Part shown: piece by piece, positions 1 to 12,077 of the stretch | Layout of the letters: the number at the start of each line of letters is the position of its first letter | Position numbering within the stretch: the first letter of the stretch is position 1 | From: Reclinomonas americana ATCC 50394 | Taxonomy: Eukaryota > Jakobida > Jakobea > Jakobida | Assembly (NCBI GenBank): GCA_048213135.1 | Contig: PS015228.1 | Span: 25,401-74,886, forward strand | Length of the DNA: 49,486 bases | Direction: 5' to 3' | Notes under the pieces: model-generated | What the model saw: the letters and a program-made list of their open reading frames with translations, nothing else | Told to the model about the DNA's origin: nothing | Databases searched by the model: none | Position numbers and translations under genes: made by a program

Positions 1-106
1 GAGAGAGAGAGAGAGAGAGGAAGGAAGGATACCACGGGTAGCGGTCATAGGAGAAGATCCGGCGATGTGATGCTGAGACTGATGGAGGAGAGGTAGAGAG
101 TGCAAC

Positions 107-1171
107 ATGATGAAGAGCAGAGCAGCGATAGCACACTTGTTGGTTCTTGCACTCTGTAGTATGCAGCAAAGAGTATCCGCTCTTTTAGGCAATGTTGGCT
201 ACTCTGGATTTGCTGTCAATCGAGACCTGTTCATATACTCGTCTCGCTCTCTCTATTTCTGTCTGTCTGTATGTCTGTCTGTCTGTCTGGCTGGCTGGCT
301 GTCTGTCTATGTTCATGTGCATTTCGAGCATTGCCTGGTAATTGAATATGTGAACTCGTTGCTGACGATGATGGGGGTGCCTGCATAGCTTGGGGCACAG
401 GCTGTTCAGCTGTGCAGAATGGAGTTGTGGCTCGTTGCGTTGTGCTTGCTGTTTGAAGTGTGCTCCATTGTCGACCGTCTCACTCTTCGTCATGTCGAGC
501 AGCGGCGTTGGAAGTGTGCCAGTTCGAGGCAGTGGATCGACCAGGCGGCACAATCCTCGCTGTGCTGCCTGCTGTTGCCAGCGAAGTCGGATGCTGCGAA
601 ATGTGCGATCAGTACTCGCAATGTCGATCGTGGACGTTCCTGGATGCGGCGGCGGCGTCGAACTCATCGGGCGCGAGTGTGTGCACCCTGAAGGCGCGTG
701 ATTAGAGATCAAAGAAGGGAGTTTGCGAGGGAATGCCAAGCTCACCGTCCTCTTCGTGTTGCATGCAGAGCACCGTACCGGCAACAGCATCCAATGCTGA
801 GACCAGCAACGTGTGTGGCTCGCATTTCTGCTTGGTGTCGGGACGCAAGACAAGTGTGGCTGCATATGACAGCAGCGGCTTCCAGACTAGCACGGGTGAG
901 TCCTCGCAGAGGAAGGAGATGAGAGATGAGAATCGTGACTGATGTTGGTTGTTTGCATGCAGACCGACCTGGCGGCGATCTCACGTGGGCCATCAAGACA
1001 ACAATCGGACCGCAAGCATGCTCGCTGTGGTGTTCACGGCTGACCGCGTGCGGCTCGTGGACGTTCACGGCGTCGACCAAGCAGTGTGTGCCGAAGAGTG
1101 GTGTGGTGGCCACGTCGACAGGGACAGCGTGTGCCACAAGTGGGGACTGCACGTCGGGGTCGAAGATATGA
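107..1171 (+). CDS. Secreted two-PAN/apple-domain protein, 4 exons (tentative splicing)
   Basis: The first ATG (107) opens a hydrophobic leader (MMKSRAAIAHLLVLALCS) that looks like a signal peptide, so the product is probably secreted. Two related cysteine-rich modules follow, each starting with DRPGG: one with CCEMCDQYSQCRSWTF then C-TLK (about 523-697), the other with ACSLWCSRLTACGSWTF (963-1171). This spacing is that of PAN/apple domains, which bind protein or carbohydrate. A phase-consistent model is exons 107-172, 523-697, 788-895 and 963-1171, about 185 residues, stop at 1169-1171. The last junction (donor GTGAGT at 896, acceptor GCAG at 962) is solid. The exon 1/2 join and the third exon start (769 or 788) are less certain. 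The gene converges with the triphosphatase gene on the other strand. The ligand is unknown. Confidence 0.6.
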
Positions 1172-1712
1172 AGTGAAGTCGTCGGTTCTGAGTAAGGAAC
1201 CTTTTCTGGTGTGGAGACCAAACGAAGATTCCTTGCTTTTTTGTTTGTTGCTGTGCGGCACACCAGTACCCACTCGCCCACCTGGCTTACACGAATTATT
1301 TCTCCTCTGCTTTTTGGTGTTGGGGTTGTTCGGTTTCAAGAGACTGCGTTTGCAGTGAGGTTTGGTGCGACAGAGAGACCCAGTTGTTTGCGTGTACGGA
1401 TAGCTCTAGTTGATGGGGTTGTTAATAGATGGATGCGGGACAGAGCACCGACACAGAAGCAAAGAAACCCAGTGTGTCGAAACGAGGGAAAATTGGTAAA
1501 TTCTGGCGCCAAAGTCGAGTTGTTCCTTTCGTCAACCATTGCATCAGTGAGTGACCTACGCAGAAGGAGGAGCGGCAAACATGGGAGAGGAAGAATGATA
1601 GAGTGTGTTCGCGTGCGAGAGAGAGAGAGAGGATGGATTGAGGGTGGACAAGTGCGTTGCGCAACAGGGCCACCCATGCTTCCAGCGTGCGATGATCATT
1701 TACACTTTGTAG
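1172..1712. other. Convergent intergenic region
   Basis: This holds the 3' flanks of the PAN-protein gene and the triphosphatase gene. I see no conserved coding pattern, no RNA gene and only a short GA tract near 1618-1632. Confidence 0.5.
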
Positions 1713-3221
1713 TCATACGTGCGGTCGTTTCACGGGCGTTTCCCCATCGGGTCTCCCGTCGCTCTCGTCGCGCGGTCTCTTCTCCCCAGCTTGCGGACCC
1801 AACAACACCTGCTGCTGCTGTGGTGGTGGTGGTGGTGGTGGTTGCTGTTGACGATGCGCGTGAGGGTCTTCGTTGCACTTGCGAATGAGCATGCGCGTGT
1901 TGTCGAGGAGCTCCTTGACGAGGGCCAAGTACCGCGAGCGCGACTCACGAGCGACGCGAAACGCGTCCACATTCACACATTCGATCTCGAGTTCCCATGT
2001 CTGCCCACGCGCGGCGCGTGCATGAGTGAGTGAAAAGGCAAAAAGGCCAAGGGTGCGAGACCAATCATCACCTCCTTTCTCGGCATCGATACCCTCTCCG
2101 ACACCACTTGCGTAATGTCCACCTGGAAGATGCCGCGCATGTCGCGGTACGACTTGCGCTGCTTGTGACGCGACAACTCCTTGTACTGACCGAGAGCCAG
2201 CGCCGGGTTCTCGGGCTTTTCGCAGCTGACAGAGATGCGGTAGTCGTAGCCGAGGTTGGGCGAGTGCACGTTTAGCGTGCCGAGCTTGATCTTGCGCACG
2301 CAAGACACGACCTGCCGCGGCGGTGGCGCCGGCGCATCGTCCCCGCCGCCGGCAGCAGTGCGTGCCGATTCCGGTGGGCCGTTGTAGGTGATGCGCACCT
2401 GGTCGCGAAACATTTCGTCCCACTCCTCCACCTTGCGGTAGTGGGCGCGTCGTTCCTCCACTGCGCGGTTGAGGTGTTGGTTGGCGAAGATCCATGTTTG
2501 CTGCACAAAAGAGGGAAGTTGAGCGAAGAGGGGAGACAAGGATAGAGGGTCGTGAGGGACCTTGTCGACGGAGGACTCCCAACGATGAACGTGCTGGTCC
2601 ATGACAAAGGCGCATTCGGATTGGATGGGGCTCACGAGGCGGTCGTCCTCGCCGAGGTCGATGAGGACGCCGATTTTGCTCTCGATCTTGGCATGAGGGG
2701 AAAGGTAAGGGAGAAGGGGTAAGGGTGAGGGAGGGGGAAGGGGGAAGGGGGAGGGAGAAGGAGGGAGAAGGATGGAGAAGGGGGAGATAGAGATTCAGGA
2801 GACGAGAGAGAGAAGAGAAAAAGGAGGAAATCTCAACAAGAACACAGTGGACGAGCAACGTAGGCAATGAAGAAATGATGACACGGAACGACTTTCTCCC
2901 GAGTACGCGATGGAGAAAGTAAAATGACAGCAAGGGAACAACAGATGATGATAAAGAGAGAAGACAATCAGAATCGACGGATGAAGTAGCGCAGGCGATG
3001 CAAGGAAACGACTGACAGTCAGCGGAGAGTCAGAGGAAGAGTGAGGCATTGACACAGGTGCAATACAATGCACGAATACGGTTACTCAGCGGATAGACAT
3101 CCATCAGCTGTCACGCAAAGAAAGCAAGGAATGCGCAAACCTCCAAGTTGGGAATATCAAGGAACGGCCGCAGAAACTCGCCAACGACCTCGGCAAGACT
3201 GTCCGGCGCCGCAACACCAAA
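1713..3221 (-). CDS. CET1: mRNA 5'-triphosphatase, Cet1-like tunnel family (5' end missing)
   Basis: The product removes the gamma phosphate of nascent mRNA, the first step of cap synthesis in the nucleus. Exons read 3221-3141, 2686-2561, 2500-2105 and 2000-1713, all in phase 0, about 295 residues. The family signature is complete: the first metal-binding strand NLEIESKIGVLID spans the exon 1/2 junction, then the basic strands KIKLGTLNVHSP and YDYRISVSCEKP, the RHKQRKSY loop, FQVDITQV, and the closing strand WELEIECV with the second glutamate set. In Cet1 these E-x-E pairs bind the divalent metal and the Lys/Arg bind phosphate. The C-terminus has a polyPro/polyGln stretch and a basic tail ending KRPHV. 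The donors GTTTGC, GTCCCT and GTGTCG are weak but fix the frame. The initiation codon lies upstream of 3221 and I could not place it. Confidence 0.85.
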
Positions 3222-3402
3222 CTAAACAAAACATACAAAGTAAATACAGATCCGCATGGGAAAACAACACACAGCATTGTCTTGCTGTCTCATTACCAGC
3301 GCTCTCTCACACTTCTGTGACTGCATTTTCTTGCATTTTATCGCCAAGAGTGCACTATGTGACACATAAGCCAAGTTTCTTTCTCTCTCGCACGTTCACA
3401 CA

Positions 3403-3457
<55 letters not shown>

Positions 3458-3499
3458 TCACTCACTCACTCACTCACTCNNNNNNNNNNNNNNNNNNNN

Positions 3500-3536
<37 letters not shown>

Positions 3537-3771
3537 CTTGCATCCCTTTCCTCTCAGTGTCACACAAAGCAAACGAAGAGTGACAAGAGAGGGGGGCGAG
3601 AGAGATGAGCGCGCCATCGCCATTTGCCACTGCAGCTGCACCTCCTCCTCCTGCAGCAGCTCCTCCAGTGACAACGACAACAACAGCATCATCATCATCA
3701 TCTTCTTCTTCTTCAGGAGGAGCAGTGCATGCAAGTCATGCACAGACAATTGTTGAGTGACAGAGAGAACG

Positions 3772-3803
<32 letters not shown>

Positions 3804-3946
3804 AGAGAAAGAGAGCAGTGTGAGTGTTAGGCGACGACTTAGGTGTCACCTAGTGCACTCTAGGTGACGACTTAGGCGACACGTTTGTGAAAGCGAGACA
3901 AGTCGCAAGAATGAGTGAGTGAGTGAGTGAGTGAGTGAGTGAGTGA

Positions 3947-4001
<55 letters not shown>

Positions 4002-4505
4002 TGTGTAGACGTGCGAGAGAAGAAAGTAACGTTGGTCTTTANNNNNNNNNNNNNNNNNNNNNNNNNNNNNNNNNNNNNNNNNNNNNNNNNNNNNNNNNNN
4101 NNNNNNNNNNNNNNNNNNNNNNNNNNNNNNNNNNNNNNNNNNNNNNNNNNNNNNNNNNNNNNNNNNNNNNNNNNNNNNNNNNNNNNNNNNNNNNNNNNNN
4201 NNNNNNNNNNNNNNNNNNNNNNNNNNNNNNNNNNNNNNNNNNNNNNNNNNNNNNNNNNNNNNNNNNNNNNNNNNNNNNNNNNNNNNNNNNNNNNNNNNNN
4301 NNNNNNNNNNNNNNNNNNNNNNNNNNNNNNNNNNNNNNNNNNNNNNNNNNNNNNNNNNNNNNNNNNNNNNNNNNNNNNNNNNNNNNNNNNNNNNNNNNNN
4401 NNNNNNNNNNNNNNNNNNNNNNNNNNNNNNNNNNNNNNNNNNNNNNNNNNNNNNNNNNNNNNNNNNNNNNNNNNNNNNNNNNNNNNNNNNNNNNNNNNNN
4501 NNNNN
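3222..4505. repeat. Intergenic microsatellite cluster with two gaps
   Basis: A CA/CTCA tract (about 3400-3479), a GA tract (3506-3535) and a TGAG-then-GT tract (about 3912-3999) alternate here. Runs of N at 3480-3499 and 4042-4506 interrupt the assembly inside these repeats. The missing first exon of the triphosphatase gene could lie here. Confidence 0.7.
3605..3760 (+). other. Small open frame, possible orphan first exon
   Basis: An ATG at 3605 opens 51 codons rich in Ala, Pro, Thr and Ser (starts MSAPSPFATAAAPPPP, ends HAQTIVE). The composition resembles a disordered N-terminus rather than random repeat translation, and a possible donor (GTGACA at 3756) would allow splicing downstream. No partner exon is visible before the gap at 4042, so it may equally be non-coding. 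Confidence 0.25.
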
Positions 4506-4506
4506 N

Positions 4507-4558
<52 letters not shown>

Positions 4559-4559
4559 G

Positions 4560-5460
4560 GTCAAGGTGCAATTCGACTTATTGGTTTGGAGGACAACTCG
4601 CGTTTTCTGTGCTTTGATGCTGTTTTATGTGCGTTTGCAGTTGGGAGAGTGTTTGTGTGGGTGAGTGCTTGCACGCACTGTTTGTGTACACGTTGCGCTG
4701 AGTTTGAATTTCGAGAAAACGTCGACGTCGGCATTGTGTCTTGTTCTGAGCGTGCCCGCGTGTGCATGCTGCAAGCTTAAAAACGCTCGTGTGTAATTGG
4801 CAGAGTGCATGTAGCTGCTGGCTTCTGCAGTGTGCAATCACTGCGTGTTTCGCTGCTTGTGCTTCCGAGAACGTCGCAGTTGACTTTCGAATTCCCTTCT
4901 CCCGTTCGTGCTGCGATCTGCCAGACACTACTACGTTACTGATGTAGCGCTTGTAGATGATGGTCCATGCGGAGTACAGGCACTCTGCGTCGCGCTGCAG
5001 GTGCGTTCGAAAAACGTCGCAAATTACTCACACTTACACCGGAGGCTATATCAGTCGCATATGGGCTTCGTGGCATATCTGCGTGGTTGCCGAAGTGCTT
5101 GCGGATGCTGGTCCGTGCAGTGTGCACTTACTGTGTATTGCGATGCACACTTATTCAAAATCAATGCATTTACGTTTCTATTGCTCTCAAATCTCCGTTG
5201 CGCAAGCTACACGCTTCCGCGTGCGCCTAACCAATTGCCCAAGTGCTTCTGTACATGTGGATATGCAACACGCGCGCAGTGGGAGCTTTCATTCCTCGAA
5301 AAACTGAACGTCGACATGAGAGACAACTCGAAAGTTGATTCCAACGCACCGCCAGCTCTCACTGCTTGTTGCTAGGCAGTCACTGCGCAGAAACGCGCTC
5401 TTTCTTGCGCAGAACTCGAATATCAAAGCGTGTCCCGCGAGGACAACTCGTCACAGCCCA
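4560..5460. repeat. Degenerate ~150-bp tandem repeat, about five units
   Basis: Units begin near 4662, 4816, 4957, 5107 and about 5250. Recurring landmarks are a GCTGG-TCC-TGCAGTGTGCA type start and a TTCGARAAACGTCGCA type end (4708, 4864, 5006; diverged at 5151 and 5297). The copies even give related peptides (SACSCWLLQCAITAC and SACGCWSVQCALTVY) but in different frames, so I do not treat them as coding. The region is free of the GA/CT tracts that fill its surroundings. Confidence 0.55.
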
Positions 5461-5756
5461 AAAACTCGCGCGCGCGGTGAGCACACACAGAAAGACAGAG
5501 ACAAATAGAGAGAGTGAGACGAGGACTTGTGCAAAGTCGTGTTTGTGCAAGAGAGAAGCAGAGAGGAAAGCGCGTGGAGTTGTGTGAGCGGACATTTCGC
5601 GCTCAAACACTTGTCTCTCACAGAGAGAGAGAGAGAGTGAGAGGCAAGCAGTGCACAAGTGAGACAGGGAGGAGGAGAGTGACCCAGAGAATGTAAATGA
5701 TGATTGAGTGACTGAGAAAGTGCGAGTCACGCAGGGAGAAAGAGGGTGTGAGAGAG

Positions 5757-5788
<32 letters not shown>

Positions 5789-5941
5789 AGTGCAATGTGT
5801 GTGTGTGAGAGAGAATAAGAAGTGTGTGAGAGTAAGATTGCACTTGTCTGCACACATGACTTTATGTGCTCACTCACCTTCTTCTCTCTCTTCTCTCCTC
5901 AGAGTGACTCTCTCTCTTTCTCTCTCTTTGTTTGCATCACC
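5461..5941. other. Upstream region of the dynein intermediate chain gene
   Basis: GA-rich and GTGTGA-rich sequence leads to a CT tract just before the ATG at 5942. It probably contains promoter and 5' UTR. I see no TATA box or other named element. Confidence 0.4.
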
Positions 5942-8900
5942 ATGGATGACTTGGATAAGGCGCGGAAAGAGGAAGCGGCGCGCGAGCGCCGCAAAGAGCT
6001 CTTGCGCAAGAAGAAGATGCTGGAGGACATGCGTGCTCGCTCGGGAGGGGCTGAGGGAGGCATGAGTGCTGCCTCGGTGAGTGTCACTGTCTGTGAGTGA
6101 GTGTGGGGAGAGCAGGGAGAGCGAGACAACTGCTCTCTCTTACCCCTACTCTGCCTGTCTGTCACTGGGAAGCAGAAGCGTGTTTCGTGCTCTCTTGCAC
6201 TCTGTGTCTCTCTCTCTCTGTGAGCCTGTCTGTGTGATATGACTGGGGACGTAGGCAGAGCGAGGCGACCGCTCATGATATCCTCTTGTCTGTGACTGAG
6301 GGGGGAGTACTCTCTCACACTCTGCGCTGCTGTCTGTCACTGGGAAACAGCTTGCCAGATACAACGATCTTACCGTCCTTCCCTCTCTTGCTCTTCACTC
6401 TCTGCGAGCCTGTCTCTGTGTCTGTGACTGAGGGGGAGCAGGGAGAGCGAGACAGCAGCTCTCTCTCTCTCTCTCTCTCTTTCACTCTCTCTTTACTCTG
6501 CCTGTCTGCCACTCGGAAGCAGCTTGCCAAGGAGGCAGTGTGGCAGGCAGCGTGTTTCGTGCTCTCTTGCACCGTGTGTCTTTCTCTCTATCTGTGAGCC
6601 TGTCTGTGTGATATGACTGGGGACGTAGGCAGAGCGAGGCGACCGCTCATGATATCCTCTCTTGAGGTTGCTTGCCAGCGAAGCAGTGCTACCGGCATGC
6701 AATTCATTTTCAGCCCTCCTTCCTCCTCCTCCTCCTCCTCCTCCTCCTCCTCCTCCTCCNNNNNNNNNNNNNNNNNNNNNNNNNNNNNNNNNNNNNNNNN
6801 NNNNNNNNNNNNNNNNNNNNNNNNNNNNNNNNNNNNNCCTCCTCCTCCTCCTTTCTCTCTCTCACACACACACTCACTCTCACTGTCTGTGACTGAGGCA
6901 GAGCGAGACAACTGCTCTCTCAAGCAGCTTGCCTTAGACTTGCATACAACGCTCTTTCCCTCCTTCCCTCTCTTGCTCTTCACTCCCTGCGAGCCTGTCT
7001 GTGTCTGTGACTGAGGGGAGCAGGAAGAGCGAGACAACTGCTCTCTCTCTCTCACACACACTTACACACACACTTTAACAGCTTGCCTGTGATTGCATAC
7101 AGCGCTGTTTCCCTCCTTCACTCTCTTGCTCTTCACTCTGCGAGACAACTGCTGTTCTCATGTTCTTCCTCTCTCTCTCTCTCACACACACACACACTGG
7201 TTATTTGTCTCTGGGAAGCAGCTTGCCAGAACATCAGTGAGACGTGCAGCAGTCTCTCTTCCCATCTATCTCAACCATGCGCTCTTATTCTCATTTTCCC
7301 TTCCTCGCTCGCCATTGCTCTCTTCTTCCCTTCCCTCACACCCTCTCCCCTCCCTTCACTTCCCCCACCTACAGTCAAGCCTCGACGAAAGCGATGGATC
7401 CACCCCCCTGTACACGCCCCGCGAAGTCCTCCCACAAACCGCCGCCTCCGCCTCTGGCGCCGCGGCTGGCGGCAGCAGCAGCAGTGCTGGTGATGATCGC
7501 AAGCCCACCGATTTCCTCGCCTCGCTGCTGGGCGAGGGGCAAGCGGGTGTGATTGTCGACAGGCGCGAGGAGCGTCGCATGCGCATGCAGCGATTGACGA
7601 TGCAAGTGGCGCGTACGATGACGGATCGGCCGCCGGATCGCCGCTACAATGAGACGTACGATCGTGCAACGCAGACGGAGAGCGTGGAACCGTTGGCGGC
7701 AGCAGCCGCGGCCAAGGCATCGCCTGCGTCATCGGCAGCCGCAGCCGGTGGCGTGGACGGAGGCGCGGCGTCGTCCGAGCCGGTGCCGCGCATCATGACG
7801 CCGACCACCAAGCGGGGCCATGCGGCAGAGGAGGGACCGCCGCCGCCACCGAGGGGTGAGGGGGGAGGGAGGGAGGGAGAGGGAGAGGGAGAGGGAGAGG
7901 GAGGGAACAAGAGCGAGAGGGTGAGTGAGCGAGTGAGTGATCGAGGGAGGCCATGTTGGTGTGCAGGTATGGCAACCGTTGCAAGCATTATGAGTGCAAG
8001 AGAGCGTGATCAATCTCTTTTTTCTCTCTCACCTTCCTGCCACCATTTGCCCTCCATCACATGTTTCATTTCCTCTGCCTCAGTTGCTCGTTTTGCGTCG
8101 AATCTCGTTTATTTGGTCTGTCGATTTCTTTCTTGCTTGCTCATCTGTTCCGTCGCATTCCTCCATTTTCCTCCCGATTCATTCACTCCTGCATGTCTTG
8201 TCATCATCAGTTTTTTCCTGCTCACTTTCGCTTCGCCTAGGTCATTCTCTCTCTGTTTTTGTGTCTGCCTCTCTCTCTCTCTCCCTTTCTCTTTCCCTCT
8301 GACGCTGTGTCTGCGCACGGCGTGTGTATATTTGTGTGTGTGTCTGTTGTTGCCCGCACAAGTCCTCGGCTCATTTCTCGTTATTCTCTCTTCAGTCTTG
8401 CCTCGGCTGTCTCTTCTCTCTCTATCTGTCTGTCTCTGTCTCACTTCTCTCTTCTTTCTCTCTCTCTCTCTCTCTCTCGCACACACACACACACCGCCTT
8501 ATCCATCACTTCACTTGTCTCTTTCCCACCTTATTCTCTTCCATCTCGCTCCTCGCTTCTCTTTCCCACACACACGCACTCTTGTCCTTCCTCCTCCCTC
8601 TCCCTATCCCTTGCCCTTCCTCACAATCCTTCCCCCTGCCTTGCAGAACTGACCGCCGAGGAAATCGCCGGCATTGTCAACCGCGAGGACTTTGTCCACT
8701 TTTTGAGCACTCGAAGCAAGGCCGTGGAGAGGGCACTGGCACAGGGCCAGCTGGACATTTTCAAGGATTACACAGCCGGCGATGGATCGTCGAGGTAAGC
8801 AGAAAAGAGGAAAGTGTGTGTGTGTGTCGCTGCAAAATGTTGACTCTTTGGCTTCCAAACGCAGCGCGGCGAACGCTCAGCAACGCATATGGCAGGTCGC

Positions 8901-10999
8901 ACAGTTGCGTACGCTGCGCATTGTCTCTCTTTCCCCATTGCCCCTCTCACCGTCTCCCCTCTACAGATTTTCCGACGAGTCGCGACTCACGCGACACCGC
9001 GCCGTCACCTCGCTGTGCTGGTCTCACAAGTTCCCCGAGCTCTTCCTGGCCTCGTATCACAGCCGCAACAATGCGCCAGCCAATGCGCTGACATCTGATC
9101 GTGGTGTGGTGCTGCTGTGGTCGACCAACTTGCCGACCGCGCCGGAGTTCACGTTTACTTGCCAGGTGGGTGTGAAGGGAAGGGAGACAAGAAGAGGGAC
9201 AGGAAGAGAGCAAGGGGGACGGGAGGACGAAGATTATCCGTTGCATCAATCTCCACTTGATACTCTTGCCATTTTTCATCAGTTCTCTCTGAGTGTGTTT
9301 ATTTCCCTCTCGCCTGTCCGTGCATCGGTTGATGATCTCCTTTTCGATTCTCGCGTGTTGAGTTCTTTCTGTCCCTCTTTCCTCCTCGTCTCCTTTCTTT
9401 CTCGACTCCGTCCACTCTCCGCTTGCTGGCCCTGATCCTCGTCTGTGAACTCTTCTCTCTTCCCTCTTCTGTCTCTTGTTCTTCTCCGGATTTCATTTTC
9501 TTTTTTCTCCTCTCTCCCTTCTTTCTTTCGCCTCTCTGTTCCGTCTTCCCTTTTGCCGCCTGTTCTGCTTCCATTTTTCTTCCTTCTCCTCTTCCTCCCT
9601 CTTCCCTCTTCCCTCTTCCCTCTTCCCTCTTCCCTCTTCCCGCTTCCCGCTTCCTTCTCCCTCTCCCTCTCCCTCTCCCTCTCCCCTCTCCCTCTCCCTC
9701 TCCCTCTCCCTCTCCCNNNNNNNNNNNNNNNNNNNNNNNNNNNNNNNNNNNNNNNNNNNNNNNNNNNNNNNNNNNNNNNNNNNNNNNNNNNNNNNNNNNN
9801 NNNNNNNNNNNNNNNNNNNNNNNNNNNNNNNNNNNNNNNNNNNNNNNNNNNNNNNNNNNNNNNNNNNNNNNNNNNNNNNNNNNNNNNNNNNNNNNNNNNN
9901 NNNNNNNNNNNNNNNNNNNNNNNNNNNNNNNNNNNNNNNNNNNNNNNNNNNNNNNNNNNNNNNNNNNNNNNNNNNNNNNNNNNNNNNNNNNNNNNNNNNN
10001 NNNNNNNNNNNNNNNNNNNNNNNNNNNNNNNNNNNNNNNNNNNNNNTCTCCCTCTCCCTCTCCCTCTCCCTCTCCCTCTCTTCTCACCCCCTTCCCCGCT
10101 TACACCCCTTCCCCCTTCGCAGACCCCCGTCAGCGTGGCTACGTTCCTCCCGCACGACGAACACCTCGTGGTCGGCGGCACCTACACTGGCCACATTGCG
10201 CTGTGGGACATGCGCGCCAAGAGCGATCCAGTGGCACAAACACCGCTCTCCACGCAAGGCCACACGAGACCCATTTGTGGATTGTCGGCCATTTCGTCAG
10301 CGAACAAGTGCGTGAGATGAAGATTATGTGAGGTGTGCGATGACTGAACGACTCATTCACCTGTCTGCGCAGGCCACAGTTGGTGTCCGTCTCCAACAAT
10401 GGCCGCCTGTGCGTGTGGGATTTGGGGTCTCTGTCCGCACCTCAGGTAGAGTGGCGATTTCGTGAAGAGGGAATGAGATTGTTTTGCGTGTGATTACTGA
10501 CACGCCGGGGTGCAGGACACAATCGATCTGTCGTTGCTGCGTGACGTGGCTGAGGCACGACCGGTGTGTAGGGTGGCTGGGTGGGGCGTTGATCTTGCTT
10601 CGATGTAAGGCAGACGCAGTCGAACAACTATCACTCTCCTCTGTGTTCCCTGTTAATTCTGACTCGCACTCTGGTGTGTCGTGTGATATCTCTTGCCATG
10701 ATTGACAGGCAGAGTGTTTTCGACGATTATTATTGTCCCACTTCCTATTCGCTCTCTGGTTTTGTTCCTTTGCTTGGCGACTGTTAGTTGTATATGTGAG
10801 AGGCTTATCTCGCTTGTTGTTTTTGTTCTCTCTCTCTCTCTCTCTCGTCTCCGTTCCTCTGCTTTTGGATTGCCACTTGTGCGTCTAACAAGCACTCCCA
10901 CTTTGTTTCCTCTCCCTCTCTTCTTTCCGGCACTCTCATTCACTGTCCTGTGTGTTTTGCTTGTTGCGGGCTTTCAAGTTGAATTGGTGACCTGTTCTC

Positions 11000-11031
<32 letters not shown>

Positions 11032-12000
11032 TCCTCGCCCCCGCTCATCCACATCTCCGCAGGGCACGCGCGACAGCGTGAAGCAAGATGTGGCCCCGAT
11101 GACGTTGGAGTTGTCGCCCGTCGAGGTCTCCAGTTTCTACATTGGCTCCGAGGACGGCGCCGTGTACTCGGGCGCGCTCTTCGGACAGTTGCGTGATTCA
11201 GCAGCCATCTGTCGCTCGCTGTCTCATGCTGACTGCTCTCTTTTTCCACAGAAACCGCGGCGTCTTTGACCGATTCGAGGGGTTTGTGTGCCTTGCCTTT
11301 GCGCGCACGTCCCTCCGCCAACTCACTGCTGCACCTTGTTTCGCAGTCACTTCGGTCCGGTGACATCTTCGCAGTGCCATCCACCACAGTCGCACGGCAA
11401 TGCCGACCTGAGTCACATTATGTTGACGTGTGGCATGGACTGGACGTGCAAACTGTGGGATTTGAAGCGGAGCACCCCGTGCGTCATTTCTCGTCACTGA
11501 CGAATGCGTGCTCTCTTTCGCTGACGGGTGGCGCAGATTGCTGTACACGTTTGAGCACTTCCAGGACTACGTGTACGACGCACGCTGGTCGCCTGTGCAC
11601 CCGGGAGTGTTTGCCGCCGGGTGCGTGTCGGGCTCTCTCGCACTCGAGTCTCCCCGTCATGTGTGCGCTCATTGATTGCATTCTTTGTAGCGACGGCACC
11701 GGCACGCTCACTCTGTGGAACCTCAACGAGGACACTGAGGTGAGTTTCGGAGTTGTGAAGTGATCTGCGCAGTTGCTTGTCTCACCCTCGCCCAGGTCCC
11801 ATACGCCTCGATTCAAATCGGTGACAAGGCGCTCAATCGCCTCCGCTGGTCACACGACGGTCGCCGACTGGCAGTCGGTGATTCGCAGGGCGTGGTCACG
11901 GTGCTGGAGGTCACGGCGGATGTTGCGTTGCGGGGTGGGAAGGGTGTTTCAAGGGGAAAGGGTTGGGGTAACTTTGCCTTGGTCGTTTATGTGTGAGGCA

Positions 12001-12077
<77 letters not shown>

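Noticed and set aside
9279-10331. Long open frames of Leu/Pro/Ser or Arg/Glu repeats on both strands
   Set aside because: They are translations of (CCCTCT)n arrays and of N, inside a dynein intron with clear splice sites.
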